From positions 25,730,001 through 25,794,000 of the forward strand of contig JAFFJZ010000003.1 of NCBI GenBank assembly GCA_018340375.1: a stretch of DNA of 64,000 bases. The letters are read 5' to 3'. Position numbers and translations under genes: made by a program. Below the pieces are notes generated by a model. The model was not told where the DNA came from, searched no databases, and saw only the letters and a list, made by a program, of their open reading frames with translations. Shown in pieces: positions 1 through 10,189 of this stretch (within the stretch, counting starts at the first letter, position 1; each line of letters starts with the position of its first letter). The DNA is from Gonatopus flavifemur (Eukaryota; Arthropoda; Insecta; Hymenoptera; Dryinidae).

Positions 1-707
1 CGCTGAAAAAGTTGTTACGTTCCGGAACAACGAAGGGAAATGGTACCGCTGCAGTCGAGATAGGAAAAACAGGCAAAAATATAATGCTGACGGAATCACG
101 ACAGACTGTTGCCGACGTTAGAAAAAGCAACGAGGAAAAAAAACTCCCCTCCGGTTCGACTGGGGAGAAACAGAACAAGAAGCGTAAGAGAAGAAAACAT
201 AAGGGTAGAAGAAAAGATAGAAATAAAGAAGGAAGAGGGAATAAGCAAAAACACGAACGTAGAAAAGCTGCCGGTACGTTAAACTGAAATTAATATTTCA
301 CTTGAATTTATTGTTCCGTTCAGGTTCAATTTTCCTTATTGTTGTGACATTTCTCAGGTCGCAAAAAGGGAGGTAAACATCAAGAACCACAGAGCAGTGA
401 TAATAATCACACAGCCATGTTTAATGGTACGAGACCTCAACGTTCCGTGGTACCTTCGATTAAACGGAAATGCGCTCAAGGCTGTCAGTTCCGGCTGATT
501 GAGCGTTGCACCTGGCCTCAGTGTAATCATAGTTGCCCGAAGCTACATAACCCATTCACAGGAGAAGAGATGGACTTCATCGAACTTCTCAAGAGCTTTG
601 GCTTAGACATGAAAAGCGTAGCTAATGCTCTTGGTATCGACATACAAACGTTAAACAGTATGGATCATGACGAGTTGTTGAATCTCTTGACGCAACAAGC
701 GAATTAG
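1..707 (+). CDS. Unrecognised basic, cysteine-cluster protein, last two coding exons (5' partial)
   Basis: Two exons join in frame. The first runs from the window start to 273 (donor CCG|GTACGT, phase 1) and the second from 358 (acceptor TTTCTCAG) to the TAG at 705-707, giving 206 visible residues. The upstream exon has no stop up to position 3 and no convincing ATG, so the gene starts left of the window. The visible protein has a long Lys/Arg-rich stretch (about residues 55-90, with RKRRKHKGRRKDR), then a compact C-x3-C-x7-C-x4-C-x3-C cluster (CAQGC, ERC, PQCNHSC). It ends in an acidic/hydrophobic helix-like tail finishing LLNLLTQQAN. A basic stretch before a small Cys module fits a secreted, heparin-binding or proteolytically processed factor, or a nuclear protein. 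That is inference only and I do not recognise the family. Confidence is high that it is coding, low for function. Confidence 0.75.
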
Positions 708-2125
708 CCAAACAACGTATGTTCATTTGTAATATGTATTAAAGATTCGATTCAAATTCTTACCAATCAAAATGTACTTAAGTATATAGACCGTTTCGAT
801 CTATCGAGACTTAGTTTTCGTTCCTCCAGTGACACCTCTTTAGTTTCATCTTCTAACAAATAAATATAGATCGTTCTGGATTTCTCTCTACCGAAAGTAT
901 CAATGAAGCCTATGTTTTTAACTTATTTTATTATATTTCATTTTTAATTTATTCACTTTTTTCGATTATAATTTACATTTGAAAATAATTTTGAAAAATT
1001 GTGAAATTTCTATTCTTCTAATGTCTCTTATCCACATTGTTGTTACAATTTGGTGAATTCAAATTAAATCAGAAATCATGTCTTCTATGTTTATTTTGAG
1101 AATTAAATCATAATATTACTGTAGAATATGGACGAGATCTTTATCTATTACGTGAATAACATGAAGAATACGATTTTTTATATTTTATAATACAACACTT
1201 GGGCCCAGGAAAGAATATTTATGAAAATCAGATTTTGCTATTGATGTTTGAAATTATGCTTTGCAATAATGTGTACAATTTGATCTCCTTTTTTCCACGA
1301 GATTGAATTTTTAATTCGATTGAGTATTACTAATGAGATTGAAACAGATTTTGATTGAATTGAAATCAACCGTCATGTCCTATTTGGGTCAACGATTAAA
1401 AATTTCAAATGTCGTATATCGTTCGAGTGGAGGGAATATTGATTTTGTAAATGAGTTATTTATGAAAGTTAATAATGACGGGTTCGACAAATTTTTTTAT
1501 ATATGTTTTATACAGAAAAAACATTGATTTCAAAGAAAGGGCTTTTATTATTTCAATTATGTCAATTGACAGACTCAACGAATCGATACAAATAGGAACT
1601 ATTTTAATTGAGCAAAGAAGAAAAACAACCAGCTTGATAGACTGATTAAATTATCTACCTCAACGAATCAAATCGTTATTAGCGTCCTTCATGTACTATA
1701 AACGTCTAATACAACAAGATAATATTAAGCATAGTGTAGATTAGAGCGCGCAGCATATATAAATATAAAAAATATATATATATTATATATAAATATAAAT
1801 ACTGTTGTATCTAAAAATCTAAACTCTGTAACATAGTTCTTTGATTATTATTTATTCAATGTTGTAAGTAAATAGAGAAGATAGATAATTCCATTTGACG
1901 AGGTTTCTCTAAATTTCATCCATCGAGATGGATCATCGAGACTGCAGCAATTAATGTAACTAATAATTTATGCTACCTGAGATTTTAATGAATATTATTG
2001 ATGAACGCACAAATGTAATGTAAAGTTCTGATACGTTTATGTATACCTCCTTCTTCTCACCCTCTAATATTATATGTACTATATCATTGCATAAGTTCCA
2101 ATAAATGTGAACGTGTAAATAAATT
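708..2125 (+). other. Probable 3' UTR with tandem polyadenylation signals
   Basis: AT-rich sequence with no coding potential follows the stop codon of the basic Cys-cluster gene. AATAAA hexamers lie at 2100-2105 and 2118-2123, followed by a T/G-rich stretch, so the transcript could end near 2140. A TA-rich microsatellite lies at about 1757-1800. The long UTR is inferred; earlier sites are possible. Confidence 0.4.
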
Positions 2126-2328
2126 GTATATCTGTTTATGAAGATTTTACGATTATTTTTGCTGCCTCTCCTTGTACGAGATGTGTAAAATGGTATTACA
2201 CATTTATTTTGAATTCAAAACATGTTCAACTGTCTCAAAATTCTAATTCCTGAAAACAGATATGTAGTATAACTACCTAGAGTGAAACAATGATATATGA
2301 AATTATATGAGTCATCGAATCTAGCGAT

Positions 2329-2458
2329 GGGACTGCGAGAATAGTAACTGTTCTGCTTTTATGAATGATATATCGAATTTTTATTGAGATTTTATAAAAA
2401 TCTATGAAAACTGAATATATTTCCTATAAAAAAAAGCAGTCACTGTTTCCGAAGTCCC
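2329..2458. mobile_element. Foldback MITE, GGGACT ends
   Basis: The left arm begins GGGACTGCGAGAATAGTAAC. The right arm is its imperfect reverse complement, ending in GAAGTCCC. The loop contains ATCGAATTTTTATTGAGATT, which is nearly repeated in the element at 16991-17114, so the two belong to one family. It has no coding capacity. Confidence 0.55.
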
Positions 2459-3674
2459 ATTTTTAATCCAATTACCAACGAAACAACAGATTCTCAACGA
2501 AACTTTTACAGAATTTTTTCTTTATTCACACTAACTTTATGGAGTCATGACTTGTCAAATAGCAATAAAGAGAATAGAGAATCATGGATAGATTATATAT
2601 AATGTTGCACATTTTTACACTCGGACCATAAGTTTTCATTCAAGCAATATTTGACATTTCATTAAAAGAATAAAAGCAATATATTCATTCGAAGCATTTT
2701 AATACTAGACAGGAGTGAATATATTATACTCCTCTTTCAACTCAACCTCTTTTTGATCCTTAGAGAATTGAATTGTGAGAAAGTACAGCCTAAGAGCGAT
2801 TTAAAATCTTGATTCTGATCCTTGTGGAATTTATTTGACAATTTAAAGAATTAACGATTTTCATCCATGCCTTTTACCAACTTTTCAGAGTATAGAATTT
2901 TTTTATGTGTTCTATATGACAAATTTTTCAGTTTCGATTTATTCCTTGTTACTCAAATTCTGATGGAAGAATTTTTAGGCGAATTCAATTGATTCAACCC
3001 TGTCGGTGTTGATTGATATCAATTAACCCAATAAACACTTCGTGTTTTGCAATATCTTTTAGTCAGGTTTTAGCTGTCTTGAGCCACACTTTTAGAAGAG
3101 TTTCAGATCAATGTTCATTGAAAATTTGTCTTCATAACATCTTTGAATTGATTTGAAGCTTATCCACGAGGTTGTAACACTTGCGCTGGCGAAAAACTAG
3201 CCGACTTATCAAATACTTGCACGATACTTACAAGTCTCTAGTTTTTCGATGACGCAGGCGTTTCTACTAAATTCTGAGAATGTTATGGAAGACATCTAAA
3301 ACCTATCCACAGCGCCGGCCCTGCCTGTCTAAGAAATACCGCATAACAAAAATGATTGACTGGAAAATAACAGTTTCCTAACCGAGTGCAACTGTATTTG
3401 CAACTTCCACGTAAAATAACATGGTTTCACATTGCGGAAAGTCAAGGAAAGTTAGGGAAAAGTCAGAGAAGTGAAAATCAATCAGGGAAAGTCAAAGAAT
3501 TATTAAAATGATGGAAAAAGAAGCATTTCTCCTGGTAGTTTTGTATTTCAATAAACTGAAAGTTTTTAATCATATTTTTGTAACCTTAGAAGTTTGTCAA
3601 GGAATGAAATTGCGTGTTTAAGGCTGAATTACAGATACATACTCTATTACTAAACGGAAAGAAAACCTCGTTAA
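2459..3674. other. Intergenic, no gene seen
   Basis: AT-rich DNA without a supported ORF. Near 3430-3500 there are repeated GGAAAGTCAGGGAAA-like words, probably a transposon remnant. Nothing else is recognised. Confidence 0.4.
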
Positions 3675-3724
3675 CTACACGGAAAAAAATCCCGTTGCAG
3701 CAACAGTAAATTTTTTCCGTGTAG
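3675..3724. repeat. 50-bp perfect-ended hairpin, CTACACGGAAAAAAAT ends
   Basis: CTACACGGAAAAAAAT at the left pairs with ATTTTTTCCGTGTAG at the right around a short GTTGCAGCAAC centre. It looks like a minimal deletion derivative of the ACACGGA foldback family found many times in the window. Confidence 0.55.
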
Positions 3725-3858
3725 TATGTCATTTTTGGACGGATTTCAAATTCGAGGAGAATTCGTACATTAGATTTCAATAATTCGTTGGTTTGCGTTC
3801 ATTGTTTCCAACAATGGAATTTACTTCCATATGAAGTGAAAATTTTCATGTTGATGAA

Positions 3859-4054
3859 GTTTGAATTATTTGTTGAAACGATTTAGTAATCGAATAAGGA
3901 AATACTCAATTATCGAAGATCCAAAATTTTGCAATGCTTTTTTTTGGCAATGTTTTCAGTTCCAAAGAGTTGATATGAAAAGTTGAATAACGATGATTCA
4001 TCAGATTTTGTGGGTTGGAATTTTCGTTTCGTTTCGTCAAAAAATCATTCAAAC
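3859..4054 (+). mobile_element. MITE, GTTTGAATCGTTTAT family, copy 1
   Basis: The ends are GTTTGAATTATTTGTTGAAA and an inverted counterpart ending ATCATTCAAAC. The 193-196 bp body (CAAAATTTTGCAATGC, TTCCAAAGAGTTGATATG) is shared with copies at 10539-10731, 22240-23382 (split) and 43834-44011 (inverted). Confidence 0.6.
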
Positions 4055-4408
4055 CTAGTGTACGAATTCTTTCAGAATTTTTAAAAGTTACATACCAGTC
4101 AACGAAAATTTGGATTGATTGTTTTACCTGTTGACTTTGACAGCGTAGAATTATCGTATTTCAAACACTCGAATTTACAGAGATGGGAAAGCATTTGAAA
4201 TGCTTTTTTGCGAAATATAGGTATTGCCAAGGAATTTGCTGAATATTCCCCGTTTCTGCAAATTTTCTATGTGTTTTCGTGGTTTTGTTCTGGAAAAAAA
4301 TTTCTCTGAACATGATATATTTCATATTTCGTATTTTACAATACATTTTTCATACAGAATGTAAAATGCATTCCAAAATATGTGAAAAAATACAAAATAA
4401 GAAATATG

Positions 4409-4665
4409 CACTCAGAGAAAAATAGTTGCTGACACAGCAAACATTGAAAATTTGCTTTACTGATATGGCAAAACTTGTGGCTGAATTAGCAAAAAATTTG
4501 CGATTACAGCAAAAATCTTGCTCTTTTAACAAGCGCTTGCCATTCGGCAATCCGGAATTGTACATTTACAGACGGCAATGTCTTGCTAAAATAGCAATAT
4601 TTTTGCTGATTTAGCAAAGCAGATTTTTTGAAATCGTTTTTTCAGCAAGAACTTCTCTCTGCGTG
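4409..4665. mobile_element. Foldback MITE of the GCTG/CAGC hairpin-array family
   Basis: The terminal CACTCAGAGAAAAATAG has an inverted partner ending CTTCTCTCTGCGTG. The interior is a series of short GCTG/CAGC and TTGCT/AGCAA half-palindromes, as in the copies at 14509, 15681, 20675, 22714 and 24107. Short ORFs crossing it on both strands are by-products of the repeat. Confidence 0.5.
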
Positions 4666-5371
4666 TGTTATCTTCAGGCGAATCTTTTATAAAAGAAAAT
4701 TGCAAACACAAACAGCAAATCTGCAGAAATGAGGGAAAAGCAGGGAAATTTATTGACAATACCAAATTTCCGCTGAAAATCATTTCAAATACTTTCACAT
4801 CTCTGCGAATTTATCATTACTATAAAAGTTATGATATTTGATATTATTACCACGTTCCACGCGAAATCGATGTGATCAAATAAAAGTGAATGTATTTCAT
4901 AATTGCTTGTCCATGATTTTCCGAATTATCCTCATAATTATAGTATCGCATGATTAATTATAAGTTTTCGATCACATAGTTAGAGAGAAAATAGAATGAA
5001 ACAGACAAGAACTTGTTGATTAGAAGTTGGTTAGAGGAACTGGATTTGATAGTCAGGGAATGGTTTTCCTCAAAGTCTGTGGACACCCTGAATCAGCGTG
5101 AAAAAATGACTTTGAAAAATCATACAGATAAATTCAGTCAATGTACCCGCATTCCAACTTGAATCTTCTCTCAAATTTTCTTGAGAATTTCATATTAGAA
5201 ATTTCAGGAAAGTTCTCTGCTTTTGCCAAAAAATTTCGAGTGTCCTCTAAACTGGAAAAATCTCCCCGGAGAGGATTTATGGCTTGTGAATCAATTGAAT
5301 CGTCCAAACTAAGTTTCTGCATTTCGCTCCCATCAATAATGGAAGAAGGAACAATTCAGTTTGAATAATTG

Positions 5372-5795
5372 AACTCATTCATGTGCGAGACAATTGACAA
5401 CACAAATTTTTGATCTAATAATTTTTCTAGGGTTGTTAAATCCTCTTCTTTCAACACTTTCCTGAATGCTATTCTGCACAGAAACTTTGAAGATTTCAAC
5501 TTGAAACAGAATTTGAGAAACAAATATCTGCAAGAAAACGTAAGTTGTGAATTCATCAAATTTATTCCACGAAAAAGACACACGGTACGAAAATTCAGAG
5601 AATGTAACTGCAATTTTGGACAGCCACTTTCTTATGATTTTCAAACAAATTTCACAGAGTTTTAAGAAACTTTCACTAAATTTCGGAACGTATTCTGAAA
5701 ATTTCTTAAAAATCGGTAAAATTTTCCTGAAGTTTGGATCGTTTATTGAAACAAATTAGTACTGGAATAACACAATATTCAATTTTTAAATAACA
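5372..5795. repeat. Dispersed repeat unit ending in a truncated GTTTGGATCG MITE
   Basis: The segment from about 5560 (TTTATTCCACGAAAAAGACAC through CAGCCACTTTCTTATGATTT) recurs at 7225-7310. The part from about 5625 to 5745 (AATTTCGGAACGTATTCTGA, TTCTTAAAAATCGGTAAAAT) recurs at 10395-10500. The start of the GTTTGGATCGTTTATTGAAA element follows at 5732 but breaks off near 5795. The three copies show a composite repeat predating the MITE losses. Confidence 0.5.
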
Positions 5796-5929
5796 AAAAC
5801 ACTCTGCCAATTGGCCACGGCTGCCTCGTTCTTAATCAACCAATGATGAAACTTTTAAAAATATTTCGTCAAACAATGCAGATTGATAAAAACTCTGCTT
5901 TCACATTTTTCAACTGATCGTGATTGAAC

Positions 5930-7110
5930 CTATATGTGACCACAATGGGATCATAACTGAACCATGGTATAAACTTCATTGCAATTGGATAACAGGAAGC
6001 GAAAACATGCCATTGTCCCAAAATTACAGTTTTTGATAACATCCCATATAAAAATAAAAAACAAACTCAAGAAAATTCTCAACCGATTGGGATGAAACTT
6101 ACACGGGGCACTTATGGGGCCACAACTGAAACGTAGTATAAGTTGCATTACAATCGGATAACGGGAAGCGAAGACACGTACGGTTGCAAAATCAAAATTG
6201 TCGATAACATGATTCCTCCCCTCTCCTGTTTCTCTGCGAAGATCAAATCGAAACTTATATGGGATCATTATCGACATTGCACAAAATTATGGTGAAAACT
6301 TCATCACGATCGGATGATAGGAACAGAACATATCCGCATGATGACGATATTCACGAAATGTTCAAATTTTGTTGCAAAGCTCAATGCTTACCATTTCTAT
6401 CTCTCAATTCCAATTTACCTGAAATTCTCAAAGTTTGATGGCATTCGGATGATACGAACATAGGGAAGGCATGCGTTCAAAATATTGAGAAACGATGCAG
6501 TTCACAAAAACAAAAGGTCCCACAGTTTTCAACCGATTCGGATCAAGTAACTAATATGGGACCACTATCGGATCATAACTAGACCGTGGCCCAGATAGAA
6601 AAATGTCTCAATGATGCCATCATAATGGGGACATGGACCCTAAGAAATATTCCCATCATGGTGCCAAGGTTTTTTCGCATAAAACATTGTTGTTGGTGGC
6701 AAAACGAGATGATGGCACTACAATGAAGACATAATGTTTACATTCTATGCCTCATCGCAATCAATGTTCACAGCACGTTATGTTACAAAATATTTAGAAC
6801 ATGCATTTCTATCTGAGTGGTATAAGTTTCATTGCAATCGAATAATAGGAAGCGGAGATATGCGTGTTCGCAAAAATCGCAATTTTTCAACACATTTGTC
6901 CTTCTCCACCCGAATGCTCTGGATCAATCGGGCTGAATCTTTCATGGGAATACTATCGTCTCACTCTACAACTGTGGTATACATTTCATCGAAATCGCAT
7001 AAGTGGAACGGAAAATATGCGCGTTCGCGAATTAATCCACATACATACACACAGACAGACAGACACGGAACCAAGAATTTTCCCCGAGTTTGGAGGAACA
7101 TTTTGGCCTA
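5930..7110. repeat. Block of degenerate repeat modules with a GACAGACAGAC-type tail
   Basis: Related modules recur at about 5950, 6116, 6277, 6816 and 6968. Each holds a 'gtggtataagtttcattgcaatcggataa' theme followed by 'ggaagcg.agatatgcgtgttcgcaaaaatc'. The block ends in CACACAGACAGACAGACA near 7050. A shorter copy sits in a nemo intron at about 49590-49830. Overlapping 85-125-codon ORFs here translate the repeat in different frames and show no conserved-domain features. Confidence 0.5.
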
Positions 7111-7436
7111 AAAGATTTTGAGTTTGGCGACAACACAATTTTTGGTTCCTCGAAACGATCACAAAGCTTCCCTCTAACGAAGAAGCAATATCCGCAAGAG
7201 GACATAAGTTGTAAATTGTCTAATCATTAAATTTATTCCACGAAAAAGGCACATTGTAGAAAAATTCAGAAAATGTAATTACAATTTTTCACAGCCACTT
7301 TCTTGGGTCTTTGATGATTGATCGAAATAAGTCGGTCGAATTGTAATTGATCGAAAGAACGATTGATCGAAACACACAATTCATCGAAATCAAATGTAAT
7401 GAAAAGAAACAACACGATTCCCATTACAACGTCATA

Positions 7437-8216
7437 TAATTCGCAACACCCCTTAAATATTCCACTTTGTCCTCATGCAACGGATCGCCAAAACTCTCCA
7501 CAATGCTACACAATTTTTGCAGAGCAGCAAATTGTTTTTTCCTCGGTGGAGTAGCTGGGACCTTATTCAAAACTTACGCCAGCAAGAACTCATTTTTGGC
7601 TTGGTCTTTCTTCATGCACTCGATAAACTTCCATAAAGAAGGGTGCTTCTATTTAACTAGACAGTTACACCCCCGATGCCACCCTTCCACATAATTATTC
7701 ATGCGTGGCATATTATCCGCAACATGAGCGTAATTATTCCACGCCTCAATTTCAAATCGTGGAGGTTCAAATCTTTCCCGCTTGAAGAACAAAAACCCCA
7801 TAATAAAGATAACGCAACCATGCCAGGCAACCACAAGAATCATTTTCGGTAAGGATAAAATAAAAAATCACATATTTCACCTGTCCGTACGCCCAACAAA
7901 CTCCTTTTCAAAATAATCCAAAAACTTGTCGACATTTCCATCCTCCTGCTTGAAAACTTCCCTCACCGCAACATCATACAACCTACGAACCTCAACCGCC
8001 GGAACAAAGGCCAACGCAGTAAGCATCTTAACTTTCTGAGCAAAAATCCAATTTCGATCATAAGACATTTTCAAATTCAACCGACCAAGCTTCCTGAAAA
8101 AACAAAATTCATTAATAAAAGATCAAAAATAAAATAAGAAACAACAATGACAAACCTGTAGAGACACTGCTTGAAGTGTCCCTCATACTCAAATAAGTAA
8201 TCATGAAATCCATATA
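7437..8216 (-). pseudogene. Degenerate MULE/FLYWCH-type transposase C-terminal region
   Basis: Reading leftward, the minus strand encodes fragments typical of the C-terminus of insect MULE-like transposases. An upstream piece ends EGHFKQCLYR, then KLGRLNLKMSYDRNW to FLDYFEKEFVGR (about 8093-7877), then PPRFEIEAWNNYA, NNYVEGWHRG and, after a stop, KHPSLWKFIECMKK and DPLHEDKVEYLRGVA. Two introns are still recognisable: 8155 to 8094 (GTTTGT to TTTCAG) and about 7878-7800. In-frame stops at 7649-7651 and after NEFLLA make it non-functional, and its N-terminal DDE region is absent. A foldback MITE begins at 8245, just upstream in the direction of reading. The family assignment comes from recognised motifs (VEGWHRG, HPSLWKFI) and was not searched. 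Confidence 0.65.
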
Positions 8217-8244
8217 CGGAATATACCATTATCATAAGTATATA

Positions 8245-8780
8245 CTGGGTGATTCAAAATTGCCGTACACTTTTCTGAGAGCAGATTCTTGATGAAATTC
8301 TGAAAAGATTTTGGTCCAAAATATTCAGATCTGATCCTTAGATCCGGAGATATGAGCATTTTTCAATTTTTTGAAAAATCCAAATACCTCGGAAGTACCA
8401 TATTTATGACTTTTGAATCCAACACCATTCACCAAGTCAGATCATGGGGTATCCCTGGAAAAAAATAAATCTCATTTAGCTTCCTTCGTTGTGGAGTTAT
8501 AGCGGTTTGAAATTTTTTGCATTCCAGCCAATCAGAATTCAACAAGTTTAAATCGCTATAACTCCACAACGAAGGAAACGTGATCTGACTTAGAGAATAG
8601 TGTTGAATTCAAAAGTCAGAAATATGGTACTCCCGAGGTATTTGAATTTTTCAAAAAATTAAAAAATGCTCATATCTTCGGATCTAAGGATCAGAATTCA
8701 ATATTCCAGACCAAAATCTTGTCAGAATTTCAACAAAAATCTGTTCTCAGAAAAGTGTATGGCAATTTTGAATCACCCAG
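8245..8780. mobile_element. 536-bp full-length foldback MITE, CTGGGTGATTC ends, TA target duplication
   Basis: The element begins CTGGGTGATTCAAAATTGCC and ends with the inverted GGCAATTTTGAATCACCCAG, flanked by TA on both sides (8243-8244, 8781-8782). The inverted repeat runs almost to the centre, where CTTCCTTCGTTGTGGAGTTA is matched by TAACTCCACAACGAAGG. The TA duplication is what Tc1/mariner-type transposases leave. It has no ORF of its own and lies beside the transposase relic. Confidence 0.8.
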
Positions 8781-9190
8781 TATAATTATTTGAAACAACT
8801 ACCCCAATAAAAATATTTCTCTTCAAAATTCTTCAAAACTCTTCAGATTTTTCTACATAACTGTCAGATTTCGGACGCTTTGAGAAATTTTAACCATAAA
8901 TATTACTCTACAAATTTCTGCATTACTCTGCAAAATTGTACATAATTCTTCCAATCTTCGTAATATTTTATGAATTTCTCCACAAAATTCGTACAAAACT
9001 CGCCAAATCTCCATATTATATTAAATACTTCTCTGCATATTTCTGCATTACTCTACAAATCTCTGTTTTATCTATTCACTTTTGCTTGAGAAAAAATTTT
9101 TGTTCAGAGTTTATCTCTACAAATCTCCTTCCAGTTCGACTTGAATGACATTACGGAAGAGACGCCACATTGAAAGTCCATTCTTAGGAA

Positions 9191-9265
9191 CTTTCCCCAG
9201 TGAGGATTGAACCCGGGTCCTGCGAGTGAGAAGCAAAGCCTCTATCACATCAGCGGATCTCCGAG
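9191..9265 (-). mobile_element. tRNA-derived SINE head (Pol III box A and B)
   Basis: On the minus strand the sequence has a box B, GGGTTCAATCC (9214-9204), preceded by a box A-like TGATGTGATAGAGG (9252-9239) at tRNA spacing, with CTCGCAGGACCC between. The 5' and 3' arms do not pair into an acceptor stem, so this is a tRNA-derived retroposon head or tRNA pseudogene, not a working tRNA. Confidence 0.5.
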
Positions 9266-9310
9266 ATGACTACAGTAATCTTAAAGTACCACTTATGGGA
9301 ATCATCGCAA

Positions 9311-9755
9311 TGGAAGATTTTGAAAAATTCGTTTTCGTGAGGTATAGACCAATCAATTCAGAATCTTCTGAAACAAACAATGAATAGGTCGTGGGAGAGG
9401 GGATTTTTTTGACCTCAACTTGTAAATTTTTCCAAGTGCTGAGTCAAATCGATAGAAAATTTTGAAAGTTCGTCCCTGTAAGATATAGACCAATCGATTC
9501 AGAATCTTATGAAACGAAAAATGAGTAGATCGTGGGAGAAAGGTTTTTTTCGACCTTAACTTGTAAATTTTTCCAAGTGCTGGGTCAAATCGATAGAAAA
9601 TTTTAAAAAATTCGTTCCCGTCGGATATAAACTAATCGATTCAAAATCTTCCAAAAGGAAAAATGAGTGGGTCGTGGGAGAGAGGTTTTTTCGAGGCCTA
9701 CTAGTGAATTTTACTCAAGTTGTTTTGAGTCGATTGAAAAATTTGAAAAAATTCA
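9311..9755. repeat. 141-bp tandem repeat, three copies
   Basis: The landmark (G)GATATAGACCAATCGATTC occurs at about 9341, 9482 and 9624, a spacing of 141-142 bp. Each unit also carries TGAGTRGRTCGTGGGAGA, a poly-T run, CTTGTAAATTTTTCCAAGTG and GGTCAAATCGATAGAAAATT. The start of a fourth copy fades out near 9755. The copies are about 85-90 percent alike by eye. Confidence 0.75.
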
Positions 9756-10189
9756 CTTTATCTCCGCAAATGCGATTTGAAAAAAATGTATGAATTTGTA
9801 TAGGAAACTCAACTCTCCGCCACAAGCCGTAATATTCTTGGAATAGACAAATAAAGAGAAAATTCAAATTTTTTTCTGCAAATGTAGTTTGCAGAGAAAT
9901 GTATGAATTCGTGGAGAAAATTCCTTTCCTCGTCAAATGTTTCCACCATTTATCAAGTGGAAAAATGTTGAGAAAATTCAACTTTTCTCAACAAAACAAC
10001 TTTGACCGATAAGTTGGAAATGTACAGAGAAACCTTTACTGGCAATAGAAATTTTCAGAAATATGCAGAATTTCACAGAGTTTTGGAAGATGAACCTGTT
10101 GAAAAAATTCTTTCTTTCCCTAAGAATTGCGATAATGAAGTTTTGCAGAGAAATTGTTGAAGTTTTGAAGAGAAATATTTTTATTGGGG

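Larger units (their letters stand above)
8802..10189. mobile_element. 1.4-kb composite foldback, CCCCAATAAAAATATTTCTC ends
   Basis: CCCCAATAAAAATATTTCTC at the left is repeated inverted as GAGAAATATTTTTATTGGGG at the right, with TA on both flanks (8800-8801, 10190-10191). The arms continue as AT-rich, loosely pairing CTCTGCAAATTT/GCAGAGAAAT words. The middle holds a tRNA-like SINE head and a three-copy 141-bp tandem repeat. No transposase is present. It lies only 22 bp from the CTGGGTG foldback. Confidence 0.6.

Noticed and set aside
6734..7121. Overlapping 125- and 85-codon ORFs
   Set aside because: They read the degenerate repeat modules in two frames and end in a simple CACACAGACAGAC run.
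9191..9265. A functional tRNA gene
   Set aside because: Box A and B words are present, but the acceptor arms do not pair, and it sits inside a composite transposon.
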